Assembly (NCBI RefSeq): GCF_040546765.1
Contig: NZ_JBEPOK010000001.1
Coordinates: forward strand, 1,488,001-1,552,000
Direction: 5' to 3'
DNA: 64,000 nt
Source of the DNA: Arthrobacter sp. OAP107
GTDB taxonomy: Bacteria > Actinomycetota > Actinomycetes > Actinomycetales > Micrococcaceae
The notes under the pieces were generated by a model. It was not told the origin of the DNA, searched no databases, and saw nothing but the letters and a program-made list of their open reading frames with translations. This document shows, piece by piece, positions 49,561 to 59,094 of this stretch; position 1 is the first letter of the stretch, and each line of letters begins with the position of its first letter. The translations under genes and the position numbers were made by a program.

Positions 49561-50715
49561 ATGACTCCTGGACGCCCTGTACCCCCGCCGCTGAACCTGC
49601 GGATCCCGCTGGAAGAGACCGCCGTCGGACCCCTTGAGGGACGCCTTGCTGCTGCCCGCGGTGCGTCATCGGCCACGAGCGGCCTGGTCGAGCTGACAGT
49701 TGCCCGCCGGGCACCCAAAGCCGACGACGTCGAGATCGCCATCGAGTTCTGCGGGCTCTGCCACTCGGACGTTCACGCCACCCGGGGGGAATGGGGCAAC
49801 CAGAACTACCCCCTCGTACCCGGGCACGAAATTGTGGGCCGGGTGAGCCGCGTCGGTTCGGATGTGAGCGACTTTCAGCCGGGCGACCGGGTGGGCGTGG
49901 GCTGCATGGTGGACTCGTGCCGCGAATGCGAGAGCTGCCGCGAAGGGCTGGAGCAATACTGCGAACGCGGCATGACCGGGACGTACGGGGCCAAGGACGC
50001 CAGGAACGGGGATGCCGTGACGCAGGGCGGTTACGCGTCCTCCATGGTGGTGGACCGACGGTACGTCCTGCGGGTGCCGGAAAACCTGGACCCCGCGGCG
50101 GCTGCCCCGCTGCTCTGCGCGGGCATCACCACGTTCTCGCCGCTGCGCCACTTCGGTGTCCGGGAAGGCCACGTGGTCGGCGTCGTGGGCCTGGGCGGTC
50201 TGGGCCACATGGCCGTCAAGCTGGCCAAAGCCATGGGCGCTGAGGTCAAGGTCTTCACTACTTCTGAGTCCAAAGTGACGGCGGCGCTGGAACTGGGCGC
50301 CGACGCGGTAGTGCTGTCCCGCGACGGGGAGGCGATGGCAGCTGAGAACCGGAGCATCGACGTCATCATCGATACGGTAGCGGCACCACACGACCTCAAC
50401 CCGTTTTTCCGCACCCTGCGCCGGGACGGTGCGCTATTCCAGCTGGGGCTGCCTTCCGATAGCATGCCGCCTGTGAACCCCGGTGCCCTGATCAGAAGGC
50501 GGATCTCCTACGCCGGGTCTCTGATCGGGGGTATCGCCGAGACACAGGAGATGCTCGACTTCTGTGCCGGGCACGGGGTCGTCTCCGACATCGAACTGGT
50601 TGGAGCCGACCAGCTTAACGACGCCTATGACCGGATGGTCGCAGGTGACGTGAAGTACCGTTTTGTCCTGGATACATCCACCTTGCAGGAACCGTCGGAA
50701 AGGGCTGACGCATGA
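49561..50715 (+). CDS. Zinc-dependent alcohol dehydrogenase (cinnamyl-alcohol dehydrogenase-like)
   Basis: Medium-chain alcohol/aldehyde oxidoreductase using NADP(H), 384 residues. The catalytic zinc site is CGLCHSDVH and PGHEIVG, the structural zinc cysteines are in CMVDSCRECESCREGLEQYC, and the dinucleotide fold is GVVGLGGLGHMAVK. It resembles YahK/CAD-type aldehyde reductases. Substrate uncertain. The stop overlaps the HIT gene. Confidence 0.9.
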   Translation: MTPGRPVPPPLNLRIPLEETAVGPLEGRLAAARGASSATSGLVELTVARRAPKADDVEIAIEFCGLCHSDVHATRGEWGNQNYPLVPGHEIVGRVSRVGSDVSDFQPGDRVGVGCMVDSCRECESCREGLEQYCERGMTGTYGAKDARNGDAVTQGGYASSMVVDRRYVLRVPENLDPAAAAPLLCAGITTFSPLRHFGVREGHVVGVVGLGGLGHMAVKLAKAMGAEVKVFTTSESKVTAALELGADAVVLSRDGEAMAAENRSIDVIIDTVAAPHDLNPFFRTLRRDGALFQLGLPSDSMPPVNPGALIRRRISYAGSLIGGIAETQEMLDFCAGHGVVSDIELVGADQLNDAYDRMVAGDVKYRFVLDTSTLQEPSERADA

Positions 50716-51140
50716 GCACGCTGTTCACCAAGATTCTCAACGGGGAGATCCCTGGCCGGTTTGTCTGGCGCGAGCCGGACGTCTCCGCGTTCCTGACCAT
50801 GGGTCCGCTTGCTGACGGGCACACGCTGGTGGTCCCGACCGAGGAGGTGGACCGCTGGACGGACGCCTCGCCCGAGACCCTGGCCAGGGTCATGGAAGTG
50901 GCGCGGCGCATCGGTGCGGTGCAGGTGGACACGTTCGGGGCAGCCCGGGCAGGACTTATCGTGGCCGGTTACGAAATCAACCACATGCATGTGCACGTGT
51001 GGCCTTCCAACAGCATGGCGGAGTTCAACTTCGCCACCGCCGAGCACAACCCGGACCCGGCGCGGCTGGATGCCAACGCGGAAAAGCTGCGCGCAGGCCT
51101 GCGCGACGCCGGCTACGGGGAGTTCGTGCCGGAGGCCTAG
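50712..51140 (+). CDS. HIT family hydrolase
   Basis: Nucleotide phosphoramidase/hydrolase of the histidine triad family, 142 residues. The triad motif is NHMHVHVWP, with HxHxH followed by a hydrophobic residue. It starts in a four-base overlap with the dehydrogenase, so the pair is co-translated. Natural substrate unknown. Confidence 0.93.
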   Translation: MSTLFTKILNGEIPGRFVWREPDVSAFLTMGPLADGHTLVVPTEEVDRWTDASPETLARVMEVARRIGAVQVDTFGAARAGLIVAGYEINHMHVHVWPSNSMAEFNFATAEHNPDPARLDANAEKLRAGLRDAGYGEFVPEA

Positions 51141-51205
51141 GCAGGAGCCGGGCCGGCTGTTCGCGCCGGTCGCAGACTGACTGACTCCACGCCTGTCGGT
51201 TCCCG

Positions 51206-52734
51206 CTAACCAGTTGCGGGCAGCCCGTTCCGGTCAGCTTTGGTGTGGTTGCAGGCTTCGCACAACCCGGCACCGTTGGTCAGGGTGGTGGGGCCGTGGT
51301 TGTGCCAGGGGATGATGTGGTCGTGGTGGCGGATCGGGGCGTCGCAGTAGGGGGTGCGGCAGGTGTCGTCGCGGATGTGGATGAAGCGGCGCAGCGGGGC
51401 GGGGAACAGCCGCCGTCTTGAGTCATGGCTGCGAGGTCGCCGGTTCCGGGGGCGGTGTAGAGGCGCCGGACCCAGATCTTGAGTTCTTCCGGGCTGGTTG
51501 GATCGGCCGCAGCCGCAGCGTGCGCTGCGGGTTGGACCCGTCCCGGCTCTCCCTGTCCTTGTCCCTGTCCTTGTCCTTGTCCTTGGGTGATGAGTTCCCG
51601 TGCCCAGGCGCCGGGGATGATGCCGTAGCCGGGGAGGCGGGCGGGTTCGGTGTCGCCGTGGAGGAGGGTGCGGTCGGTCATGACCAGGTTCAGTTCGATG
51701 CCGGTGATGCCGCCGGGGGTGCCGGTGGTGGATTCGACCAGGGTGTCGGCTTTGATCTGGTCGCGGGAGCGGGGGTCGCCGGCGGCGTGGAGGGTGTCGG
51801 CGTTCCGGGTCAGTGCGGCGAGAACTGCGACGCCTTCGTGGGCGGGCAGCAGCGCTGACAGGTAGGTCATGCAGTCCGGCGCCGGGCGCAGACTCACCCT
51901 GCGTTCCGAGGCGGCGTGGCTGGCGCGCTGGGCCACGGACCGGGCGTCTCGGCGGATGGCGGCGGCCTTTACGGCGGCGATGACGGCCCGGGTTCCTGCG
52001 CCGTTGAAGGTTCCGGTGTCGGCGGCGAGTTCCTCGTCCACGGCAGCCCGGTCTTCGGCCGTCAGGCAGGCGGTCTCTTTGACGACGTGCAGGGCGCGTT
52101 CTTCGTTGAGCTGGCCGGTGTCCAGGGCGGCCAGGCTGTGCGGCATCTCGGTGACCAAGGCCTTAGACATGCCGAGCAGCCGGTGCCCGCGGTTTGGGGA
52201 TTCACCGCGGGCCAGCGCTATCTGCTCGGCCGCACCCAGGTCCCGGTCTCTGGCGCGGTCCTTGCCCAGGTCCTCCGCGGCCAGGGGCGGCCGGTCGGTG
52301 GGTTCCTGCCGGAGCCGGGCCTCGAAGGCCACCGACAGCCGCGCCTGGTGCCCGGCGGCCCAGCACTTGACGTTCTCCTACCCGCGGACCTGATCGATCA
52401 GCCCGGCACTGTCAGCCGTGAGATCAGCTGCCGGGAGAAAACACCCGGGCGTAGTTCCACGGTCATGGACGCCGCCGTCATCCAAAGGCCCGTCATCAAG
52501 GAGGTCCCCGTCGAAAGGACGGTCGGCAATCAGGACCTCGGGAAACGGATCCTCCGGCAACGACACCGGAAACGCGGCGTCGAGATCCTCGTCGTACGGC
52601 AGCCCGTAGCACGGATCGGTGTCGAGAACCGCGGCGTCAGGGACGTGGAAAACACCGTCAGGAACCACGGCACCATGCAGCGCGTCGCCGTGCGGCGCCC
52701 CCGCTGTCACTGCCGAATTCCCGAAGCTGTCCAT
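51206..52734 (-). pseudogene. Broken DUF222/HNH endonuclease gene (13E12-like)
   Basis: Remnant of an HNH nuclease of the DUF222 group. Reading from ATG 52734 (MDSFGNSAVTAG), the frame is cut by an in-frame TAG at about 52378 (LIDQVRG, stop, ENVKCWAAGHQARL), where homologues read on. It continues to residues DLAAM at about 51424, where one base seems missing (ATGACTC for ATGGACTC). After that shift the frame shows RFIHIRDDTCRTPYC, then HHDHIIPWHNHGPTTLTN and the Cys motif GLCEACNHTK, ending at TAG 51206. A hexanucleotide repeat near 51550-51590 encodes GQ repeats. Two lesions indicate a decaying gene; the C-terminus is also short. Confidence 0.85.
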
Positions 52735-53221
52735 GAACACAGTCTGCCAAGAGGGTACGACATAAAGGACCCCGCCCGGCACCAGCGGCGGGATCCAAAA
52801 AGTTTTTCCCGACCACCCGAAAACGACAACCAGGTAGCACTTCAGGGCCTTCCCAGCGCCCAGAACGCCCTGAAGTGCTACCTACGTGGGTGGCGTGGTG
52901 GGCAGAAAAGCTCAAGCCGCGGCGGCGGCGCCGTCGTACGAATCCGTGCCCAAAGGTGCCCATCCATACAGCAACCAGGGCGCTCCAGTCTTTTGCACCG
53001 TGGTGAGCGGTTTTAGTCGGGCAGAGCACCCTTGCCAGTTGACAGGGGTGTGGCCCATGCCATACTTTTGAACGCAACGTTCATAGAATGAACAAGCCTG
53101 TCAGGCTCAGGGTCACCAAGCCCGCCCCGCTGAGGTTGCCGGCGAACTGTTCGCCGGCCGTGGACCGTAAACGGTCTTGCCCATGGCCACCTGCGTTCCC
53201 GCTAGGAAAAGAAGGACAAAG
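52735..53221. other. Noncoding stretch with two hairpin elements
   Basis: A 487-base stretch without a credible gene. It holds a 10-bp imperfect hairpin (52767-52796) followed by AAAAAGTTTTT, and a perfect 16-bp inverted repeat (52833-52848 with 52867-52882, loop 18 bases). The last 60 bases contain the MHS transporter Shine-Dalgarno and likely its promoter. Confidence 0.5.
52833..52882. repeat. Perfect 16-bp inverted repeat
   Basis: GGTAGCACTTCAGGGC and GCCCTGAAGTGCTACC, 18 bases apart, forming a stable stem. It is neither followed by a T-run nor next to a gene end, so it may be a dispersed REP-like element or a remnant of a mobile element end near the DUF222 relic. Confidence 0.6.
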
Positions 53222-54733
53222 ATGTTCGATCAGTCCAGAACACAACATCCGCTGACTAAGACGCGACGACTGCAGACGGACGACTGCATCATCGTCGACA
53301 AGAGCGAACTGCGGAAAGCGCAGATCGGTGCCGGCGTCGGCAACTTCATCGAGTGGTACGACATCGGGATCTACGGATACCTCGCAGTCACGATGACCTC
53401 TGTTTTCACTGAGGGCATGGACGGGCGCATGGGCCTGCTGGTCACGCTTCTCGGTTTCGCCGTCTCCTTCGTGGTTCGTCCCCTGGGTGGAATGATTCTC
53501 GGCCCGCTGGGTGACAAGATCGGGCGCCGTAAAGTGCTCTTCTTCACGATGGCGATCATGGCCGGGGCCACCACCACCATCGGCCTGTTGCCCACCGCCG
53601 GCCAGGTCGGACTCTGGGTCATCATTCCCCTCTACCTTTTGAAGATGCTGCAGGGCTTCTCCACCGGCGGCGAGTACTCTGGCGCCGCGACCTACATTGC
53701 GGAGTTTTCCCCGGACCGCAACCGCGGGTTCATGACCGCGCTGCTGAATTCCGGGTCGATGCTCGGTTTCGCCGTAGGCGCCGGTGTCGTGGCCATGACG
53801 ACTGCTGCTGCGACGTCGGCGTGGGGCGAGTCGGCCATGCACGATGGCGCCTGGCGCATTCCCTTCCTGCTCGCCGCACCGCTGGGTGTCCTGGCCATCT
53901 CGCTCCGCAGCCGCATCCCGGAATCACCCAGCTTCGAAGTCGCCCAGGCGAAGTCCGACAGTGGGGACGTCGACCCCATTTTCGTCCGGCACAACCTGCC
54001 CAACATCGTGAAATTCTACTGGCCCCAGATCCTCATCGGCTGCGCGCTCATTGCTGCCGACGGCACCTCGTCCTACATGCTCACGAGCTACATGCCCACG
54101 TACCTGGAAACACAGGTCGGGTCGCCTGCGGTGCACACCGCCGTGGCCGCTGTTACGGTGCTGCTGCTGCAGGCCATCCTGATTCCAATCGTCGGGCGTT
54201 GGTCGGACCGCATTGGCCGGCGGCCAATCTACACCATCGCCACCATCGGGAACCTCATCCTGCTGGTGCCCGCGTTCTGGCTGATGCACATCGGAACGCT
54301 TTGGTCGCTGTACCTGGCAATGTTCCTGGTGATGGTGCCCAGTGCCTTCTTCCTGGCACTGACCGGAGCCGTGATGTCCGAACTGTTCCCCACGGCCTCC
54401 CGCTACGGCTGCGTTGGAGTCACCCATAACCTGTCCATCTCGATCTTCGGTGGCACCACACCGCTGGTCAGCCAGATCCTCGTCGAGGTCACGGGCAACT
54501 CCTACGCTCCGGCGTACTACATCATGTTCTTCTCCGCCGTCGCGCTCGTGGCAGTACTGAAGATGCGCGAGTCTGCTTCCCGGCCGCTGCTCGGTTCCGT
54601 GCCGGTCGTGTCCAGCCGCGACGAGGCAGCGGCGCTCGTCAGGGACCAGGACACAAACGAGCGCATCGACACCGCGACCATGCTATTGATTCCCGCGCCG
54701 GCGGAATTCGTTCGAACCGGAATGGTCCGCTGA
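53222..54733 (+). CDS. MHS-family MFS transporter
   Basis: Metabolite:H+ symporter, 503 residues with 12 TM helices. The start chosen is ATG 53222 (AAGGAC 6 bases upstream) rather than the open frame further upstream. MHS signs are NFIEWYDIGIYGYLAV in TM1, the GPLGDKIGRRKVLF loop and TGGEYSGAATYIAEF. Family members carry proline, betaine, shikimate or dicarboxylates, and the substrate is not evident. The 3' end is convergent with hrpA, 2 bases apart. Confidence 0.9.
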   Translation: MFDQSRTQHPLTKTRRLQTDDCIIVDKSELRKAQIGAGVGNFIEWYDIGIYGYLAVTMTSVFTEGMDGRMGLLVTLLGFAVSFVVRPLGGMILGPLGDKIGRRKVLFFTMAIMAGATTTIGLLPTAGQVGLWVIIPLYLLKMLQGFSTGGEYSGAATYIAEFSPDRNRGFMTALLNSGSMLGFAVGAGVVAMTTAAATSAWGESAMHDGAWRIPFLLAAPLGVLAISLRSRIPESPSFEVAQAKSDSGDVDPIFVRHNLPNIVKFYWPQILIGCALIAADGTSSYMLTSYMPTYLETQVGSPAVHTAVAAVTVLLLQAILIPIVGRWSDRIGRRPIYTIATIGNLILLVPAFWLMHIGTLWSLYLAMFLVMVPSAFFLALTGAVMSELFPTASRYGCVGVTHNLSISIFGGTTPLVSQILVEVTGNSYAPAYYIMFFSAVALVAVLKMRESASRPLLGSVPVVSSRDEAAALVRDQDTNERIDTATMLLIPAPAEFVRTGMVR

Positions 54734-54735
54734 CT

Positions 54736-57700
54736 CTAGGCCGCGAGAACCTTGTTCAGGGCCGTCCGGATTCGCTTCTCGGACACCGAATACGCCGTCC
54801 CGAGTTCGACGGCGAAGAGGCTCACCCGAAGCTCTTCGATCATCCAGCGCACCTGTGTCAGCTCGGCACCTGCCCGGCGGCCGGGCAGCAAAGCTGACAC
54901 GGCGTCGTCGTAAGCATCCTCCAGTTGCTGGACCGTCGCCATGTTGAGCGCATCGCGCTGCACGTTGCCGGGCAGCTTCTCCAGGCGCTTTTCGATGGCG
55001 GCGAGGTACCGGGGGAGCTGGCTCAGCTGGGCGTAGCCCGTCCGGGCCACAAAGCCGGGGAAGACCAGCTGCTCAAGCTGGCTGCGGACATCGTTGAGGG
55101 CGCTGATGAGCGCCAGGCTGGTGGTGCCCCTGAGCTGCTTCTCGATCCGGCGGGTGCTGGCGAGGATGCGCTCCACGACGGCCGTGACGCTGAAGACGGT
55201 GTCTATCAGCTCCGCCCGGACATGCTCATACAGGGCATCGAAAGCTGTCTGGTCCCACGGGAGTTCCGCTGGAGTCAGCTTGTCCACCGCCGCCAGGACG
55301 CAGTCGGCGATCAGAGCTGAGACGGAGCCGTGCGGGTTCTGGCTGAACGTCAGCTTCTCCGTGTTGTTCAGGTGTTCGAGGACGTAGCGGTCCGGCGCGG
55401 GCACCCGCAGTGCGAGGAGCCGGATGACACCGCCCCGCATGGCTTCCTGCTGCTCCGATGCTGTCTGGAAGACACGCAGGCCAACGGATTTGCCTTCGTC
55501 CACCAGCGCGGGGAAACCAGTAACGGTGTGCCCCTTGACGGTGACGCTGGCTTGGCGCTGAAGGGTGCCGAACCGCCACTCGGTCAGGCCGGACTGTTCC
55601 GTGAACCCGGCGTGAGCCTGGGGCCGGCCGTCCTTGGGGGCAACCTGCTGCTGGTCCTTCTTCGGCCCTCGCGCGTTTGGTGAGCGCGGCCCTGCGGTGG
55701 CGGGGGTGGCGCCCAGCGACTCGGCGATGGCCCGGCGCGTGGCCGGCGCGAGCCGTTCCTGCAGGGCTTCCAGGTCCTTGCCTTCGTCCAGGACCTTGCC
55801 ACGGCTGTCCACCACCTTGAAACTCACCCGCAGGTGCGGGGGGACCGCATCCCAGTTCCACGACCCGGGCGGGACGATCTGCCCCTTCAGGCGGCGCAGG
55901 ACCAGCTCCAGCGAACTCTCCAGTTCGTCTTCGGCGGGTTCGAAATCAGCTTCCAGTGCCGCTACAGCCTGCCGGGCGACGTCCGGGGCCGGAACGAAGC
56001 TCTTGCGGACCTGCTTCGGCAGCGACTTGATCAGCGCGGTCACAAGTTCCACACGCTGGCCGGGGATCAGCCAGCGGAAGGGCGCGTCGTCGAGCTGGTT
56101 TAGGAACAGGACCGGGACTTCCGCCGTGACGCCGTCAGACGGATTGGGCGTCGAGCCGGGTGCCACGGGATGGAATTCGTAGCTCAGGGGCAGTTCGAAG
56201 CCCTTGTGCAGCCACGTCTTCGGGTAAGCGGACTCGTCGAGGGCGTCTGCGTCCTCGCTCAAAAGCAGGGCCTGATCGAAGTCCAGAAGCGCCGGATCCT
56301 GCTGCCGGGCGTCCTTCCACCACTTATCGAAGTGCCGTTCCGAGATGACGTCCTTGCCGACGCGTGAGTCATAGAACTCGAAAAGCGTCTCGTCGTCCAC
56401 CAGCAGGTCCCGGCGGCGCATCCGCGCCTCGAGTTCTTCCACTTCCTGCAGCAGGGCCCGGTTGCGGTGGAAGAACTTGTGGTGCGTCTTCCATTCGCCC
56501 TGGACCAGCGCGTGCCTGATGAACAGCTCACGGGCCAGAACAGGATCGACCTTGCCGAAGTTGACCCGGCGCTGCGCGATGATCGGCACGCCGTAGAGTG
56601 TGACCTTTTCATAGGCCATCACGGCGCCCATTTTGCTGGACCAGTGGGGTTCGCTGTAGCTGCGCTTGATCAGGTGCGGCGCCACCTGTTCGGCCCAGGC
56701 CGGCTCGAACTTGGAGGCCACCCGTGCCCACAGCCGGCTGGTTTCCACCAGCTCGGCGGCCATGACAAACGTCGGCGACTTCTTGAAAAGCGCCGAGCCC
56801 GGGAAGATGGCAAACCGGCTGCCACGGGCGCCCGCGTATTCCCGCTTGCGCTCGTCGAGGATGCCGATGTGGCTCAGCAGGCCGGACAGAAGGCTGATAT
56901 GGATGCCCTCGTGGTTGCCCACGGCGTCGGCCTCGCGCTTGTTGTCCATGCTGATGCCCAGCGGCCGGGCCAGCTGCCGCAGCTGCGTGAACAGATCCTG
57001 CCACTCACGGACGCGCAGGTAGTTGATGAATTCGTTGCGGCACAGGCGGCGGAACTGGGTGGAAGACAGCTCCTGCTGCTTCTCGTGGATGTAATTCCAG
57101 AGGTTCAGGTAACCGGTGAAGTCGGAATTCTCGTCACGGAAACGGGCGTGCTTCTCTGCCGCCAGCTGCTGCTTGTCTGTCGGGCGTTCGCGGGGATCCT
57201 GAATGGTCAGGGCCGCCGCCAGGATCATGACTTCGCGGACGCAGCCGCGCTTGCCGGCCTCCACAATCATGCGGCCGAGCCGCGGATCCACCGGAAGCTG
57301 GGCAAGTTTCTGTCCGACGGCGGTCAGGCCGCCGCCGTTGCGGCCCCCACCCTTGCCGTTTTCGGCATTGGCCGCCTGCGGCGTACCACTTGATGCCTGC
57401 GGAACACCAGCTGCTGCCTGCGGCGAACTCAGGGCACCGAGCTCCCGAAGGAGGGTCACGCCGTCGTTAATGGCCCGCGAATCCGGCGGCTCCACGAACG
57501 GAAAGTTCTCAATGTCCTTGGGCCCGCGCGCGACTCCCATGGCGGTCATCTGCAGGATGACCGCCGCCAGGTTGGTGCGCAGGATTTCCGGATCGGTGTA
57601 AAGCGGCCGGGACTCGAAGTCCTCCTCGGAATACAGCCGGATGGCGATGCCGTCCGACACACGGCCGCAACGTCCGGAACGCTGGTTTGCAGATGCCTGG

Positions 57701-58743
57701 GACACCCGCTCGATGGGCAGCCGCTGCACCTTGGTGCGGTGCGAATAGCGCGAGATGCGGGCGGTGCCGGTGTCGACGACGTACTTGATACCCGGCACCG
57801 TCAGGGAGGTCTCGGCCACGTTGGTGGCCAACACGATCCTCCGCTTGCTGCCCGGATTGAAGACCCGGTGCTGCTCCTGCAGGCTCAGCCGTGCGAACAG
57901 CGGCAGGACCTCGGTGCCGGCCAGCCGCCGGTTGGACTGGATCCTGGCCTGCAGCGCGTCCGCGGCGTCCCGGATCTCCCGCTCGCCGGAGAAGAAGATG
58001 AGGATGTCGCCCGGCGCTTCCAGGGCGAGCTCGTCGACGGCGTCGCACACCGCGTCCAGCGGGTCCCGGTCCTCCTCGAGTTCATCGTCGGACGAGTTGT
58101 CTTCGTCATCGCCGGCGGATGGGCCGCCGGCCGGCTGGGAGAGCGGCCGGTAGCGGATCTCCACCGGGAAAGTGCGGCCGGAAACCTCAACGATGGGCGC
58201 AGCTTCCTCGTCCGAGCCGAAGTGCTTCGCGAAACGTTCAGGATCGATGGTGGCGGAGGTGATGATCACCTTCAGGTCCGGCCGCTGCGGCAGGATCCGC
58301 TTGAGGTAGCCGAGGATGAAGTCGATGTTCAGGCTGCGTTCGTGGGCCTCATCGATGATGATCGCGTTGTATTTGCGGAGCAGCTTGTCGCGCTGGATTT
58401 CGGCCAGCAGGATGCCGTCGGTCATCAGTTTGACCTTGGTGGACTTGCTCACCTCGCCGGTGAAACGGACCTGGAAGCCCACTTCCTGCCCGATGTCCAC
58501 GCCGAGTTCGGAGGCGATGCGTTCGGCCACCGTGCGGGCTGCGAGGCGCCGCGGCTGGGTGTGGCCGATCAGGCCGTTCTCGCCCAGGCCCAGCTCCAGG
58601 CACATCTTTGGGATCTGGGTGGTTTTTCCGGAACCGGTCTCGCCGGCAATGATTGTCACCTGGTTGGCGGCAATCGCGGCCATCAGGTCCTCGCGGCGCT
58701 CGGAAACCGGCAGCGCGGCGGGGTAGGAGATGTGAAAAGTCAT
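54736..58743 (-). CDS. hrpA: ATP-dependent RNA helicase HrpA
   Basis: DEAH-box helicase of 1335 residues, typical for HrpA, with roles in mRNA processing and ribosome rescue in other bacteria. Motifs are I (GETGSGKTTQIPK), II (DEAH in IIIDEAHERS), III (SATI), and the QRSGRCGR motif VI. After the helicase core (about residues 1-450), a helicase-associated domain and the DUF3418 C-terminal domain are seen (ending RTALNKVLAA). ATG 58743 has GGAGG upstream. A terminator between it and the upstream small gene suggests its own promoter. Confidence 0.95.
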   Translation of the reverse strand: MTFHISYPAALPVSERREDLMAAIAANQVTIIAGETGSGKTTQIPKMCLELGLGENGLIGHTQPRRLAARTVAERIASELGVDIGQEVGFQVRFTGEVSKSTKVKLMTDGILLAEIQRDKLLRKYNAIIIDEAHERSLNIDFILGYLKRILPQRPDLKVIITSATIDPERFAKHFGSDEEAAPIVEVSGRTFPVEIRYRPLSQPAGGPSAGDDEDNSSDDELEEDRDPLDAVCDAVDELALEAPGDILIFFSGEREIRDAADALQARIQSNRRLAGTEVLPLFARLSLQEQHRVFNPGSKRRIVLATNVAETSLTVPGIKYVVDTGTARISRYSHRTKVQRLPIERVSQASANQRSGRCGRVSDGIAIRLYSEEDFESRPLYTDPEILRTNLAAVILQMTAMGVARGPKDIENFPFVEPPDSRAINDGVTLLRELGALSSPQAAAGVPQASSGTPQAANAENGKGGGRNGGGLTAVGQKLAQLPVDPRLGRMIVEAGKRGCVREVMILAAALTIQDPRERPTDKQQLAAEKHARFRDENSDFTGYLNLWNYIHEKQQELSSTQFRRLCRNEFINYLRVREWQDLFTQLRQLARPLGISMDNKREADAVGNHEGIHISLLSGLLSHIGILDERKREYAGARGSRFAIFPGSALFKKSPTFVMAAELVETSRLWARVASKFEPAWAEQVAPHLIKRSYSEPHWSSKMGAVMAYEKVTLYGVPIIAQRRVNFGKVDPVLARELFIRHALVQGEWKTHHKFFHRNRALLQEVEELEARMRRRDLLVDDETLFEFYDSRVGKDVISERHFDKWWKDARQQDPALLDFDQALLLSEDADALDESAYPKTWLHKGFELPLSYEFHPVAPGSTPNPSDGVTAEVPVLFLNQLDDAPFRWLIPGQRVELVTALIKSLPKQVRKSFVPAPDVARQAVAALEADFEPAEDELESSLELVLRRLKGQIVPPGSWNWDAVPPHLRVSFKVVDSRGKVLDEGKDLEALQERLAPATRRAIAESLGATPATAGPRSPNARGPKKDQQQVAPKDGRPQAHAGFTEQSGLTEWRFGTLQRQASVTVKGHTVTGFPALVDEGKSVGLRVFQTASEQQEAMRGGVIRLLALRVPAPDRYVLEHLNNTEKLTFSQNPHGSVSALIADCVLAAVDKLTPAELPWDQTAFDALYEHVRAELIDTVFSVTAVVERILASTRRIEKQLRGTTSLALISALNDVRSQLEQLVFPGFVARTGYAQLSQLPRYLAAIEKRLEKLPGNVQRDALNMATVQQLEDAYDDAVSALLPGRRAGAELTQVRWMIEELRVSLFAVELGTAYSVSEKRIRTALNKVLAA

Positions 58744-58770
58744 GGCTCCTCCAAGTCTACTGCCGCGTAA

Positions 58771-58796
58771 AAGGACCCGGCGTGCGCCGGGTCCTT
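58771..58796 (-). terminator. Terminator upstream of hrpA, for the small membrane protein gene
   Basis: AAGGACCCGGC and GCCGGGTCCTT form an 11-bp stem with a 4-base loop, on the minus strand followed by TTACG, with four Ts at the end of the stem. It follows the small gene at 58846-59013. Confidence 0.8.
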
Positions 58797-58845
58797 GGTT
58801 TGGGTGGACGGATTGTGGTTGGTGACGGCTGACAGCTGTGCGCCC

Positions 58846-59013
58846 CTAGAAGATACGCATGGTGTAGTTGCTGCTGGGCAGGTCCAGTGCGGACCAGTCC
58901 CGGGCCGAGTGCTCGGGCGGGGTGTGGCCGCGGCCGTCCCTGAGGATGGCGCCGACGGTGGCTGCAGCTGCAACGAGGACCAGGACGAGGAGGGCGATTC
59001 CGAAGATTTCCAT
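58846..59013 (-). CDS. Small single-pass membrane protein, 55 residues
   Basis: ATG at 59013 with GGAGAC immediately upstream. Residues 2-24 are strongly hydrophobic (IFGIALLVLVLVAAAATVGA), followed by a charged, soluble C-terminal part ending SSNYTMRIF. Such short membrane proteins are common near regulators in Arthrobacter, but I do not recognise a family. It diverges from the GlxA regulator and is followed by a terminator, which supports a real transcription unit. Start and existence are inferred from signals, not homology. Confidence 0.55.
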   Translation of the reverse strand: MEIFGIALLVLVLVAAAATVGAILRDGRGHTPPEHSARDWSALDLPSSNYTMRIF

Positions 59014-59049
59014 GTCTCCATGGTTCTCCCGCGGAACCTTCGAAAGAAG

Positions 59050-59084
59050 TGGCAGAAATGCCTAAAAAGTACAATTTTCTGCCA
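59050..59084. promoter_or_regulatory. Inverted repeat between small gene and GlxA regulator
   Basis: TGGCAGAAA at 59050-59058 and TTTCTGCCA at 59076-59084 form a 9-bp inverted repeat, with a 17-base spacer. It lies 11 bases before the regulator start and is a good candidate operator. Confidence 0.55.
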
Positions 59085-59094
59085 TACTGGAAAC

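Noticed and set aside
51541..51590. Short tandem repeats considered as a CRISPR-like array
   Set aside because: The units are six bases and code in frame for Gly-Gln; there are no spacers.
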